Shown here: positions 42,721-49,574 of the stretch, one piece after another
How the letters are laid out: each line of letters begins with the position of its first letter
How positions within the stretch are numbered: the stretch's first letter is position 1
Assembly: GCF_029846715.1 (NCBI RefSeq)
Contig: NZ_JARVWW010000047.1
Coordinates: forward strand, 1-54,122
Direction of reading: 5' to 3'
Source: Bradyrhizobium nivariense
Lineage (GTDB): Bacteria; Pseudomonadota; Alphaproteobacteria; Rhizobiales; Xanthobacteraceae
Length of the DNA: 54,122 bases
Notes under the pieces: generated by a model
Told to the model about the DNA's origin: nothing
Seen by the model: only the letters and a program-made list of their open reading frames with translations
Database searches by the model: none
Program-made: the position numbers and the translations under genes

Positions 42721-42745
42721 GGTGCGGCTCCCGTTTGTTTTGTTG

Positions 42746-42770
42746 ATTGACAGTATACTTACGATCTAGG
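42746..42770. promoter_or_regulatory. Candidate MarR operator, copy 1
   Basis: attgacagtatacttacgatctagg on the plus strand, centred on the palindrome agtatact. It is identical at 24 of 25 positions to 46893-46917. It covers the -10 box of the gentisate dioxygenase promoter and lies 43 bases before the isomerase-MarR genes, so one bound dimer could block both directions. Confidence 0.65.
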
Positions 42771-42779
42771 TAGCGTCAA
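42752..42779 (-). promoter_or_regulatory. Promoter of the gentisate dioxygenase gene
   Basis: Minus strand TTGACG (42779-42774), 16-base spacer, TATACT (42757-42752), a strong housekeeping-type promoter. It gives a leader of about 25 bases. The -10 box and spacer form most of the 25-bp element shared with the monooxygenase promoter. Confidence 0.6.
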
Positions 42780-42812
42780 TGTGGCGAACAAGAACGAAAC
42801 GGGAGGGTTCCG

Positions 42813-43445
42813 ATGAAGCTGCACGGCTATTTCCGCTCCAGCGCCGCCTACCGGGTGCGGATCGCGCTGAACCTGAAGGGCCTCGGTGCCGAGCACCTGC
42901 CGCACCATCTTCGCAAAGGCGAGCAATGTGCCCCCGCCTATCTCGCCATCAATCCGCAGGGCCTGGTGCCCGCGTTGGAGAACGATGCGGGCGCGGTGCT
43001 GACCCAATCGGTCGCCATCATCGAATGGCTCGACGAAACCCATCCCAACCCGCCGCTGCTGCCGAAGGATATTTTGCAGCGCGCCAAGGTGAGGGCGTTC
43101 GCGCTGGCGATCGCTTGCGACACTCACCCCGTGCAGAATCTGAAGGTGCTGGCGCGGCTGCGTGAGCTTGGCCTGGCCGAGGAGAAAGTTCAGGACTGGG
43201 CGGCATGGGTCAACCGCGAGGGGCTCGCGGCCTGCGAGACGCTGATCAGGGACGAGCCGGGCCCGTTCTGCTTCGGAGAAGTGCCGACGCTCGCCGATCT
43301 CTGCCTCGTGCCGCAGCTCGCCAATGCGCGCCGCTTCGGCGTCGACGTCGCCGCCTATCCGCGTCTGCTCGAGGCGGAAGCCGCGGCCAAGGCGTTGCCG
43401 GCGTTCGTCAACGCCGCGCCGGAGAAGCAGCCCGATGCCGAGTAA
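42813..43445 (+). CDS. Maleylpyruvate/maleylacetoacetate isomerase (zeta-class GST)
   Basis: 210 residues of the zeta glutathione-transferase family: LHGYFRSSAAYRVRIALNL has the SSxxxYRVRIAL glutathione-site signature, then NPQGLVPALENDAG, TQSVAIIEWLDETHP and the helical domain ACDTHPVQNLKVL. Next to gentisate 1,2-dioxygenase it most likely isomerises maleylpyruvate to fumarylpyruvate with glutathione (NagL-like), rather than maleylacetoacetate. Fumarylpyruvate hydrolase, the next enzyme, is not in the window. The MarR gene overlaps its end. Confidence 0.9.
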   Translation: MKLHGYFRSSAAYRVRIALNLKGLGAEHLPHHLRKGEQCAPAYLAINPQGLVPALENDAGAVLTQSVAIIEWLDETHPNPPLLPKDILQRAKVRAFALAIACDTHPVQNLKVLARLRELGLAEEKVQDWAAWVNREGLAACETLIRDEPGPFCFGEVPTLADLCLVPQLANARRFGVDVAAYPRLLEAEAAAKALPAFVNAAPEKQPDAE

Positions 43446-43944
43446 GCCGCCTCCGATCACCATAGACGCGGTCTATGCCGCGCCGGGCTATCTGTTCCGG
43501 CGCATGCAGCAGATCGCGGTCTCGATCTTCATGGAGGAGTGCAAGGCGTTCGACCTCACGCCGGTGCAATACGCGGCGCTGATCGCGATCCACACCCATC
43601 CCGGCATCGACGCGACGCGGCTGTCGGCGGTGATCGCCTTCGACCGCTCCACCCTCGGCAGCGTGATCGAACGGCTTCAGGCCAAGGATTTTGTCGAGCG
43701 CAGGCCGGCGCTGGAAGACAAGCGGATCAAGCTGCTCTATTTGACCAAATCTGGCGCGGCGATCCTGCGCGACATCATTCCCGCCGTCGAACGCGCCCAG
43801 GCGCGGATGCTGGAGCCGCTCAAGCCGGCGGACCGCAAGGCGCTGATGGGGCTCTTGGTGCAGCTCGTCGATCTCAACAACGAGGCGTCGCGGGTGCCGC
43901 TACGGGCCGAGGATGCGCTGGAGCATCTGGGGAAGGCGGGGTGA
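43435..43944 (+). CDS. MarR-family transcriptional regulator
   Basis: 169 residues from ATG 43435, overlapping the isomerase stop by 11 bases, GGAG upstream. The winged helix reads FDLTPVQYAALIAIHTHPG, ATRLSAVIAFDRSTLGSVIERL (recognition helix), EDKRIKLLYLTKSG (wing), with dimer helices at both ends. Family members repress aromatic-catabolic genes and release DNA when a phenolic acid or its CoA thioester binds. It probably binds the 25-bp elements at 42746 and 46893, controlling its own operon and both minus-strand units. Confidence 0.9.
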   Translation: MPSKPPPITIDAVYAAPGYLFRRMQQIAVSIFMEECKAFDLTPVQYAALIAIHTHPGIDATRLSAVIAFDRSTLGSVIERLQAKDFVERRPALEDKRIKLLYLTKSGAAILRDIIPAVERAQARMLEPLKPADRKALMGLLVQLVDLNNEASRVPLRAEDALEHLGKAG

Positions 43945-43981
43945 GGGGGGTGGTTGGCGAGGTGGTGGCTTAACGCTCGAT

Positions 43982-44102
43982 GTCGTCCCGGCGAAGGCCG
44001 GGACCCATACGCCGAGGCAGCGATGACAGCGCGAGAAGGTCATTGCCTGTCTTCGCCAAACCAAATTCGGTGGTTATGGGTCCAGGCCTTCGCCGGGACG
44101 AC
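43982..44102. repeat. Palindromic repeat R1, copy 5
   Basis: Arms gtcgtcccggcgaaggccgg and aggccttcgccgggacgac with one mismatch (ggtccagg). Centre has gtcttcgccaaaccaaattc. It separates the convergent MarR and CoA-ligase genes. Confidence 0.85.
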
Positions 44103-44128
44103 ACTGAATGTGAGACTGCGCCGTCCCC

Positions 44129-45742
44129 TCACATCCGCAACAACGCCTGCCGGTCGATCTTCCCCGTGCCCGTCTTCGGCAGCTCGTCGATAAAAATCAC
44201 CTCGCGCGGATATTTGTACGGCAGCAGCTTGCCCTTCACGTAATCCTGGAGCCGCCTTGTCGCTTCGCCCTGGTCGACCGCGCGGCTGTTCATCACCACC
44301 ACCGCCTTCAGCGTCATGCGCCGGTCCGGCAGCTCGGCGGCGAACACCGCGCATTCGCGGATGTCGGGGTGATCGGCGAGACACAGCTCGACCTCGAGCG
44401 GGTAGACCCACTGGCCGGAGATCTTGATGAGATCGTCGGCGCGGCCGCGGAAGAAGTGAAAGCCGTCGGCATCGCGGACGAATCGGTCGCCGGTGTAGAT
44501 CCAGCCGCCCTGCCGAATCGTTTCGGCGGATTTGTCCGGCCGGTTCCAGTACAGCGGCGTGTTGGAATCGCCGCGCACCCACAAAATGCCTTCCTCGTCG
44601 TCGGCGACATCGCGGCCGTCCTTGTCGCGCAGCGCGACCTCGTAGCCGGGCACGCGCAGGCCGGCGGCACCGAGCTTCTTCTGCTCCGGGCGGTTGGACA
44701 GATAGATGTGCAGCACCTCGGTCGAGCCGAGGCCTTCGAGGATCTCGAGGCCGGTGAGCGTCTTCCAGCCGTTGAAGACCTCGGCCGAGAGCACCTCGGC
44801 GGCTGAGAGCGCCATGCGCAGCGACGAGAAGTCGGTCTTGTCGGCACCCTCGGCCTTGGTCAGCGACGTATAGAGCGTCGGCAGGCCGAAGAAGACCGTC
44901 GGCCTGTACTGCTCGATCGCCGTGAAGATCGCCGTCGGCTTCGGCTGGCCCGGCAACAGCAGTGTCGTCGCGCCCGCCGAGAACGGGAAGGTGATCGAGT
45001 TGCCAAAGCCATAGGCGAAGAAGATCTTCGGCACCGAGAAGCAGATGTCGCCGGGCGCCAGCTTCAGCACGTTCCGGGCAAAGGCGGCCTCGCTATAGGC
45101 CATGTCGTGCTGGAGATGCACGATGCCCTTGGGTCGGCCGGTGGATCCGGACGAGTACATCCAGAACGCCATCTCGTTGCGATGCGTGTCGGCTTCCGCG
45201 AGCTCAGCCGGAAACTGCGGGAGCCAGCCGGCGACAGCAATGGCGTTCGGCGCGGCGTGATCACCCACCGCGCCATTGACGACGACCAGCGTGCGCAGGC
45301 TCGTGTCCCTGCAGGCCTCAGTGTTGAAGCGCGCACAGAACTCGGCGTCCGCGATCGCGACGCTCGCACCGGAATCGGCGAGATAGAATTGCAGCAGATC
45401 CGGCGGCGTCAGCGTGTTGATCAGGAGCGGCACGAAGCCGGCGCGCACCGCGCCGAAGAACGCGGCCGGATAGGCCGGGGTGTCATCGAGGAACAGCAGC
45501 ACGCGATCGCCGCGCGTGAGGCCGAGCGAGGCAAAGCCGTTGCCCCAGCGCCCGGCTTCCGCACAGAGCTCCGCATAGGTGCGCGTACCCGCGGGGCCAA
45601 TGAGTGCGAGCTTGTCGCCGCATCCTCTCGCGAGATTGTCGAACAGCACGCGGCTGGCATTGTAGACCTGCGGAACGGCGAAGCCGATCTCGCGCGCGCC
45701 CGCACAGTCGGCAGGCACCTGGTCGTGTATCTGGTCGCTCAT
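44129..45742 (-). CDS. Aromatic acid-CoA ligase (benzoate-CoA ligase family)
   Basis: 537 residues. Benzoate-CoA-ligase-like start (FAVPQVYNASRVLFDNLARG), the P-loop MYSSGSTGRPKGIVHLQHD near residue 190, FSVPKIFFAYGFGNSITFPF, LEGLGSTEVLHIYLSNRP (A5), YTGDRFVRDADGFHFFRGR, DDLIKISGQWVYPLEVE and the C-terminal lysine ELPKTGTGKIDRQ. It activates an aromatic carboxylate as its CoA ester. Its ATG overlaps the stop of the monooxygenase gene (ATGA), so both act together. A hydroxybenzoate or salicylate substrate is the best guess from the downstream gentisate step. Confidence 0.9.
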   Translation of the reverse strand: MSDQIHDQVPADCAGAREIGFAVPQVYNASRVLFDNLARGCGDKLALIGPAGTRTYAELCAEAGRWGNGFASLGLTRGDRVLLFLDDTPAYPAAFFGAVRAGFVPLLINTLTPPDLLQFYLADSGASVAIADAEFCARFNTEACRDTSLRTLVVVNGAVGDHAAPNAIAVAGWLPQFPAELAEADTHRNEMAFWMYSSGSTGRPKGIVHLQHDMAYSEAAFARNVLKLAPGDICFSVPKIFFAYGFGNSITFPFSAGATTLLLPGQPKPTAIFTAIEQYRPTVFFGLPTLYTSLTKAEGADKTDFSSLRMALSAAEVLSAEVFNGWKTLTGLEILEGLGSTEVLHIYLSNRPEQKKLGAAGLRVPGYEVALRDKDGRDVADDEEGILWVRGDSNTPLYWNRPDKSAETIRQGGWIYTGDRFVRDADGFHFFRGRADDLIKISGQWVYPLEVELCLADHPDIRECAVFAAELPDRRMTLKAVVVMNSRAVDQGEATRRLQDYVKGKLLPYKYPREVIFIDELPKTGTGKIDRQALLRM

Positions 45743-46878
45743 GCCTGATCCCCACCGTTCTTGGCGGCTTCGTAGCGCGCCATGAAGGCCGGCGACATCG
45801 CGCGCAGGCGAGCGTCGTCGATGCGGCCCGAACGGGTGATGTAGCTATAGGCAAAGTCCATCAGGCCTTGCTGCATGTGCTGGGCAAAGTGCTCATACCA
45901 GAACGAACTCGTCCGCGCGGCGTTGACGAGCTTCTGTACCACCGGTTTTCGCGCGGCCTGGTAGCGATGCAGGGCGGTCGAAAGATGCGCGTCCGATTCC
46001 AGCGCCTTGACCAACGCAATGGCGTCCTCGATTGCGAGCCGCGTGCCCGAGCCGATCGAGAAATGCGCCGAGTGCAGAGCATCGCCGAGCAGCACCATGT
46101 TCTTGAACGACCAGTGCTCGTTCCAGACCCAGGGAAAGTTGCGCCAGACCGATTTGTTGGAGACCAGCGAGCGGCCGCCGAGCGTGTCCGCGAACACCTC
46201 CTCGCAGACGCCCTTGGACTGTTCGACGTCCTTATAGGCGAAACCGTAGGCCTGCCATGTCGCGTAGTCGCATTCGACCAGGAAGGTGCTCATGGTTGGC
46301 GAGTAGCGGTAGTGGTGCGCGTTGAAGGCGCCGCGGTCGGTCTTGACGAAAGTCTGCGACAGCGTGTCGAAGCGCTTCGAGGTGCCGTACCAGACGAACT
46401 TGTTGGAGGAGTAGGACAGCGAGGTGCCGAAATCGCCTTCGAAGGCACGCCGCACCAGCGAGTTCAGCCCGTCGGCGGCGACGATCAGATCATGGCCGTT
46501 GAGCTGGTCGATCGCGTGAATTGGCGTGTCGAAACGCGGCGTGACGCCGGCATCGAGCGCGCGCTGCTGCAGGAACTGCAACAGCTCGAGCCGGCCGATC
46601 GAGGAGAAGCCGACACCGTCGATGGCGACGCTGTCGCCGCTCAGGTTCAGCGTGATGTTCTCCCAGCTCTCCATGTGCGGTGCGATCGCGTCGACCGTCT
46701 CGGGGTCGTCGGCGCGCAGGAATTCCAGCGCCTGGTCGGAGAACACGACGCCAAAGCCCCAGGTCGCGTCGGCCGGGTTCTGTTCGAACAGGTCGACCTG
46801 ATCCTCGGGGTGGCGCTTCTTCCAGAGATAGGCAAAGTAGAGCCCACCGGGCCCCCCGCCAATCACGGCGATCCGCAA
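45739..46878 (-). CDS. FAD-dependent monooxygenase (aromatic acyl-CoA hydroxylase type)
   Basis: 379 residues from a TTG at 46878, with GGGAGG six bases upstream; no ATG is nearer. FAD motifs: RIAVIGGGPGGLYFAYLWKK, DLIVAADGLNSLVRRAFEGD (DG motif) and VLLGDALHSAHFSIGSGTRL (GD motif). WGFGVVFSDQALEFL after the first strand is characteristic of salicylyl-CoA 5-hydroxylase, 4-hydroxybenzoyl-CoA 1-hydroxylase and the N-domain of 2-aminobenzoyl-CoA monooxygenase. It probably hydroxylates the CoA thioester made by the overlapping ligase, giving gentisyl-CoA. Needs NAD(P)H and O2. Confidence 0.88.
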   Translation of the reverse strand: MRIAVIGGGPGGLYFAYLWKKRHPEDQVDLFEQNPADATWGFGVVFSDQALEFLRADDPETVDAIAPHMESWENITLNLSGDSVAIDGVGFSSIGRLELLQFLQQRALDAGVTPRFDTPIHAIDQLNGHDLIVAADGLNSLVRRAFEGDFGTSLSYSSNKFVWYGTSKRFDTLSQTFVKTDRGAFNAHHYRYSPTMSTFLVECDYATWQAYGFAYKDVEQSKGVCEEVFADTLGGRSLVSNKSVWRNFPWVWNEHWSFKNMVLLGDALHSAHFSIGSGTRLAIEDAIALVKALESDAHLSTALHRYQAARKPVVQKLVNAARTSSFWYEHFAQHMQQGLMDFAYSYITRSGRIDDARLRAMSPAFMARYEAAKNGGDQA

Positions 46879-46892
46879 CGTCTGCCTCCCTA

Positions 46893-46917
46893 ATTGACAG
46901 TATACTTACTATCTAGG
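46893..46917. promoter_or_regulatory. Candidate MarR operator, copy 2, over the monooxygenase-ligase promoter
   Basis: attgacagtatacttactatctagg, one mismatch from copy 1. On the minus strand it includes TATACT (46904-46899); a weak -35, TTAGTG (46927-46922), is 17 bases upstream. The element lies 15 bases before the TTG start, in the same orientation to its gene as copy 1 is to the dioxygenase gene. Confidence 0.65.
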
Positions 46918-47070
46918 AGCACACTAATGTGCTCCGACGTCCGGCGCCAGCGGAATTATCGGCAAAGCGCAGGCGCGCCGAAGCTCATGCCCGGACACGC
47001 GTTTGGCGCGTGTCCGAAGCAGTGACGTGCGAACCATAGCCAAACCGCGCCGGCTTGGCCATCCGCACCG

Positions 47071-47235
47071 TCAGACGCAGCGCTTCACCCAGACGCCGTT
47101 CACCAGCACGGTGGTGCAGCCGACCGCCGGAACCGGCTTGCGGACCACGCCAGCCGCGTTCGGCCCGGCGCAGCCGGCGCGATAGATGCTGCGGGCGCAC
47201 ACCACCGCGTTGGCATCGGTGGCTTCGAAGGTCAT
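47071..47235 (-). CDS. 54-residue Cys-containing small protein
   Basis: Reading from ATG 47235: MTFEATDANAVVCARSIYRA, then GCAGPNAAGVVRKP and a C-terminal VLVNGVWVKRCV, with four Cys. The RAGC-GPN-G-VVRKP-VNGV-KRC pattern is one I recall from short Rhizobiales proteins of unknown function. No signal peptide; an in-frame stop lies just upstream of the ATG, and the ribosome site is weak. It is too short to be certain. Confidence 0.55.
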   Translation of the reverse strand: MTFEATDANAVVCARSIYRAGCAGPNAAGVVRKPVPAVGCTTVLVNGVWVKRCV

Positions 47236-47297
47236 GCAATTACCGTTTCAGGCGTGCGAAAGCCGCGCACGCCGTCAGATGTTGATGGCACGCTGCT

Positions 47298-48125
47298 CTA
47301 GCGTGCAGCGAACGGCGCCAGCACATCCTTGCATGCCGGCGACAGCGACGCGGCATTGCTGGCGATGCACTGCACGATGCGGCCGCCGCCGGGCGCGACG
47401 CCGGCGCAGAGCGTGCGGATGTCGGCGCCGCAGGCGGAGCGGACGATGAACAGCTCTTCGCGCGGCCGCAGCGGGCGCAGCACGATCACGGCCGGCGCGG
47501 CACCTGGCGCTGCTGCCGCAGGAGCCGCGCCCGCAGGCGCTGCCGTTGTTGCTGCGCCGCCACCGGCCGCGGCGGTCACGGTCTTCTCGCAGGCCGGCGA
47601 AACCTTTGCCTTGTTCTTCTCCAGGCATTCGAGCGCGGGCGCGCCGCCCGGGGGCACGCTGGCGCACACTTTGGGATAATCGGCGCGGCACGCGCTCTTG
47701 ACCGCCGCAACCTGGGCGCTGCTCGGCTGTTTGGCTGCAGCGGCCTTCGGCGCTGCTGCGCCAGCCGGCTTTGCGGCGGGAGCGGATTCAGCCTTTGGGG
47801 CGGCAGGCGCGGACTCCGCCGTGGGTGCAGCCTCGGTTTTCGGCGCAGCTTCGGTCTTCGGAGCCGCAGCGGGCTCGACCGCGCGCACCGCGGTCTGGCA
47901 TCCCGATGACAGGCTGGACATGTTCTTCTGGAGGCATTGATACGCCTCCACACCACCTGGCGTGACGCTCGAGCAGTGCGCCATGAAGTCCGAGCGGCAT
48001 GCGGAGCGCATGGCGCCCTTCTGAGCCTCGGTCGGTGCTTGCGCGAATGCGCCTGGGGCAGTTGCGAAGAGTGCTGCCGCCAGCAACGCGCTACGCGTTG
48101 CTGCATGTTTCAATGTGTTGAACAT
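47298..48125 (-). CDS. Exported protein with three 4-Cys repeats
   Basis: 275 residues from ATG 48125. Signal peptide to ~residue 29 (GAFAQA). Three repeats begin near residues 38, 136 and 235, each spaced C-x7-C-x12-C-x11-C: SACRSDFMAHCSSVTPGG, SACRADYPKVCASVPPGG and SACGADIRTLCAGVAPGG. They match the cysteine-rich repeat described in Golgi glycoprotein 1-like proteins. Linkers are Ala/Pro/Glu/Lys-rich, unstructured. Two disulfides per repeat are likely in the periplasm. Function unknown. Confidence 0.78.
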   Translation of the reverse strand: MFNTLKHAATRSALLAAALFATAPGAFAQAPTEAQKGAMRSACRSDFMAHCSSVTPGGVEAYQCLQKNMSSLSSGCQTAVRAVEPAAAPKTEAAPKTEAAPTAESAPAAPKAESAPAAKPAGAAAPKAAAAKQPSSAQVAAVKSACRADYPKVCASVPPGGAPALECLEKNKAKVSPACEKTVTAAAGGGAATTAAPAGAAPAAAAPGAAPAVIVLRPLRPREELFIVRSACGADIRTLCAGVAPGGGRIVQCIASNAASLSPACKDVLAPFAAR

Positions 48126-48271
48126 TTGAGTGAATTCCTGCCCTGTCGGTAACGCCGACAATTTTTCAAATGTGATGCAAACAATCGTCGCGGGTGATGC
48201 CGCATGCGGCATCATTGGCCGCCGCGACCTCTACCGCAAGCAGATATTGCCTTCGCAATTGCGACGTAACT

Positions 48272-48350
48272 AGAGCATGATCCGGAAAAGCGTGCAGCGG
48301 TTTTCCCTCGCGACAAACGCCGAACGCGTTTGCGCGAAGATCATGCTCAA
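48272..48350. repeat. Palindromic repeat R3, copy 2
   Basis: agagcatgatccggaaaagc, then gcagcggttttccctcgcga, and tgcgcgaagatcatgctcaa; arms agagcatgatc / gatcatgctc. It shares 38 of the first 39 bases with copy 1 by eye. The rest of 48126-48361 shows no gene. Confidence 0.8.
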
Positions 48351-48361
48351 ACAATACGTCG

Positions 48362-49363
48362 TCAGAGCTTGACCATGCGCTTGCCGCGGTTCTCACCCGC
48401 AAGCAATCCGATCAGCGCCTTCGGCGTGTTCTCGAGACCGTCGATGATGTCCTCCTGCACCTTCAGCTTGCCGGATGTGACCCAGGACTGGAGGTCGGCG
48501 AGCGCACGCTGGCTCTCCTTCATGTAGTCCATCACGATGAAGCCCTGCATGACCAGCCGCTTCACCACGATCAGGCCGGGCACGCCGCGCGGGCCGTGTG
48601 CCGCGGGCGCACCGTCATATTGCGAGATCGCACCGCAGCAGGCGATACGGCCGTAATTGTTCATCTGCGGCAGGCAGGCTTCGAGAATGTCGCCGCCGAC
48701 ATTGTCGAAATAGACGTCGACGCCCTTGGGCGCCGCCGCGCGCAACGCCTTGAACACCGCGCCGTCCTTGTAGTCGACAGCGGCATCGAAGCCGAACTCG
48801 GAGGTCAGCCAGTTGCACTTGCCGGCGCCGCCGGCGATGCCGATCACGCGGCATCCCCTGATCTTGGCAATCTGCCCGACGATCGAGCCGACCGAGCCTG
48901 CGGCCGCGGAGACCACGACCGTCTCGCCCTCCCTGGGCTTGCCGATCTCCAGCAGGCCGAAATAGGCGGTGAGGCCGGCGATGCCGAACACGCTGAGCAG
49001 ATGCGTCATTGGTTCGAGCTTCGGCATTTTCGTGAGATGCTTTGCCGCCACCACGGCAAACTCCTGCCAGCCGGTGTCGCCGAACACGATGTCGCCCGGC
49101 GCAAGCCCCGGTGCCTTCGAACTGATGACCTCGGCGATGGCGCCGCCGGCCATCACGCTGTTGGCCTCGACCGCGGATCGATAGGTCGCGCCGTGCATCC
49201 ATGCCCGGTTGGCGGCGTCGAGCGAGATGTAACGCACGCGCAGCAAGGCCTCGCCGTCCTTCGGCTCCGGCATCGCGCCTTCGACCATCTTGAAGTGCTC
49301 GGGGCCGAGCTTGCCGCTGGGCTTTTCGACCAGAAGAATCTGACGATTGATGCTGCCGCTCAT
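48362..49363 (-). CDS. NADP-dependent oxidoreductase (zinc-free MDR, CurA-like)
   Basis: 333 residues of the medium-chain reductase family without zinc ligands: N-domain ISLDAANRAWMHGATYRSAV, cofactor loop TVVVSAAAGSVGSIVGQIAK, then CRVIGIAGGAGKCNWLTSEFG, VDVYFDNVGGDILEACLPQM and RIACCGAISQYDG. This matches the leukotriene B4 12-hydroxydehydrogenase / CurA group, which reduces alpha,beta-unsaturated ketones with NADPH. Single gene; divergent from the symporter gene. Confidence 0.9.
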   Translation of the reverse strand: MSGSINRQILLVEKPSGKLGPEHFKMVEGAMPEPKDGEALLRVRYISLDAANRAWMHGATYRSAVEANSVMAGGAIAEVISSKAPGLAPGDIVFGDTGWQEFAVVAAKHLTKMPKLEPMTHLLSVFGIAGLTAYFGLLEIGKPREGETVVVSAAAGSVGSIVGQIAKIRGCRVIGIAGGAGKCNWLTSEFGFDAAVDYKDGAVFKALRAAAPKGVDVYFDNVGGDILEACLPQMNNYGRIACCGAISQYDGAPAAHGPRGVPGLIVVKRLVMQGFIVMDYMKESQRALADLQSWVTSGKLKVQEDIIDGLENTPKALIGLLAGENRGKRMVKL

Positions 49364-49574
49364 GATGTTTCCCCTTCGCGTGTTTGACGATTATTGATGC
49401 AGCCGCCGCAAGAAAAAGGTGCAAGCCGCATTCGTTGTGCGCTGCATGAAGGCTAGATCGCGGGCGCCGGTTTCGCAACGGGAACCTCCCGCCCACCGCG
49501 GTCACACGCCAAGCGTGTTGCGTGATCGTCATATCTGCGACATCATGAAGCGGCCGGTGTAGCGGGGGTCTTCA

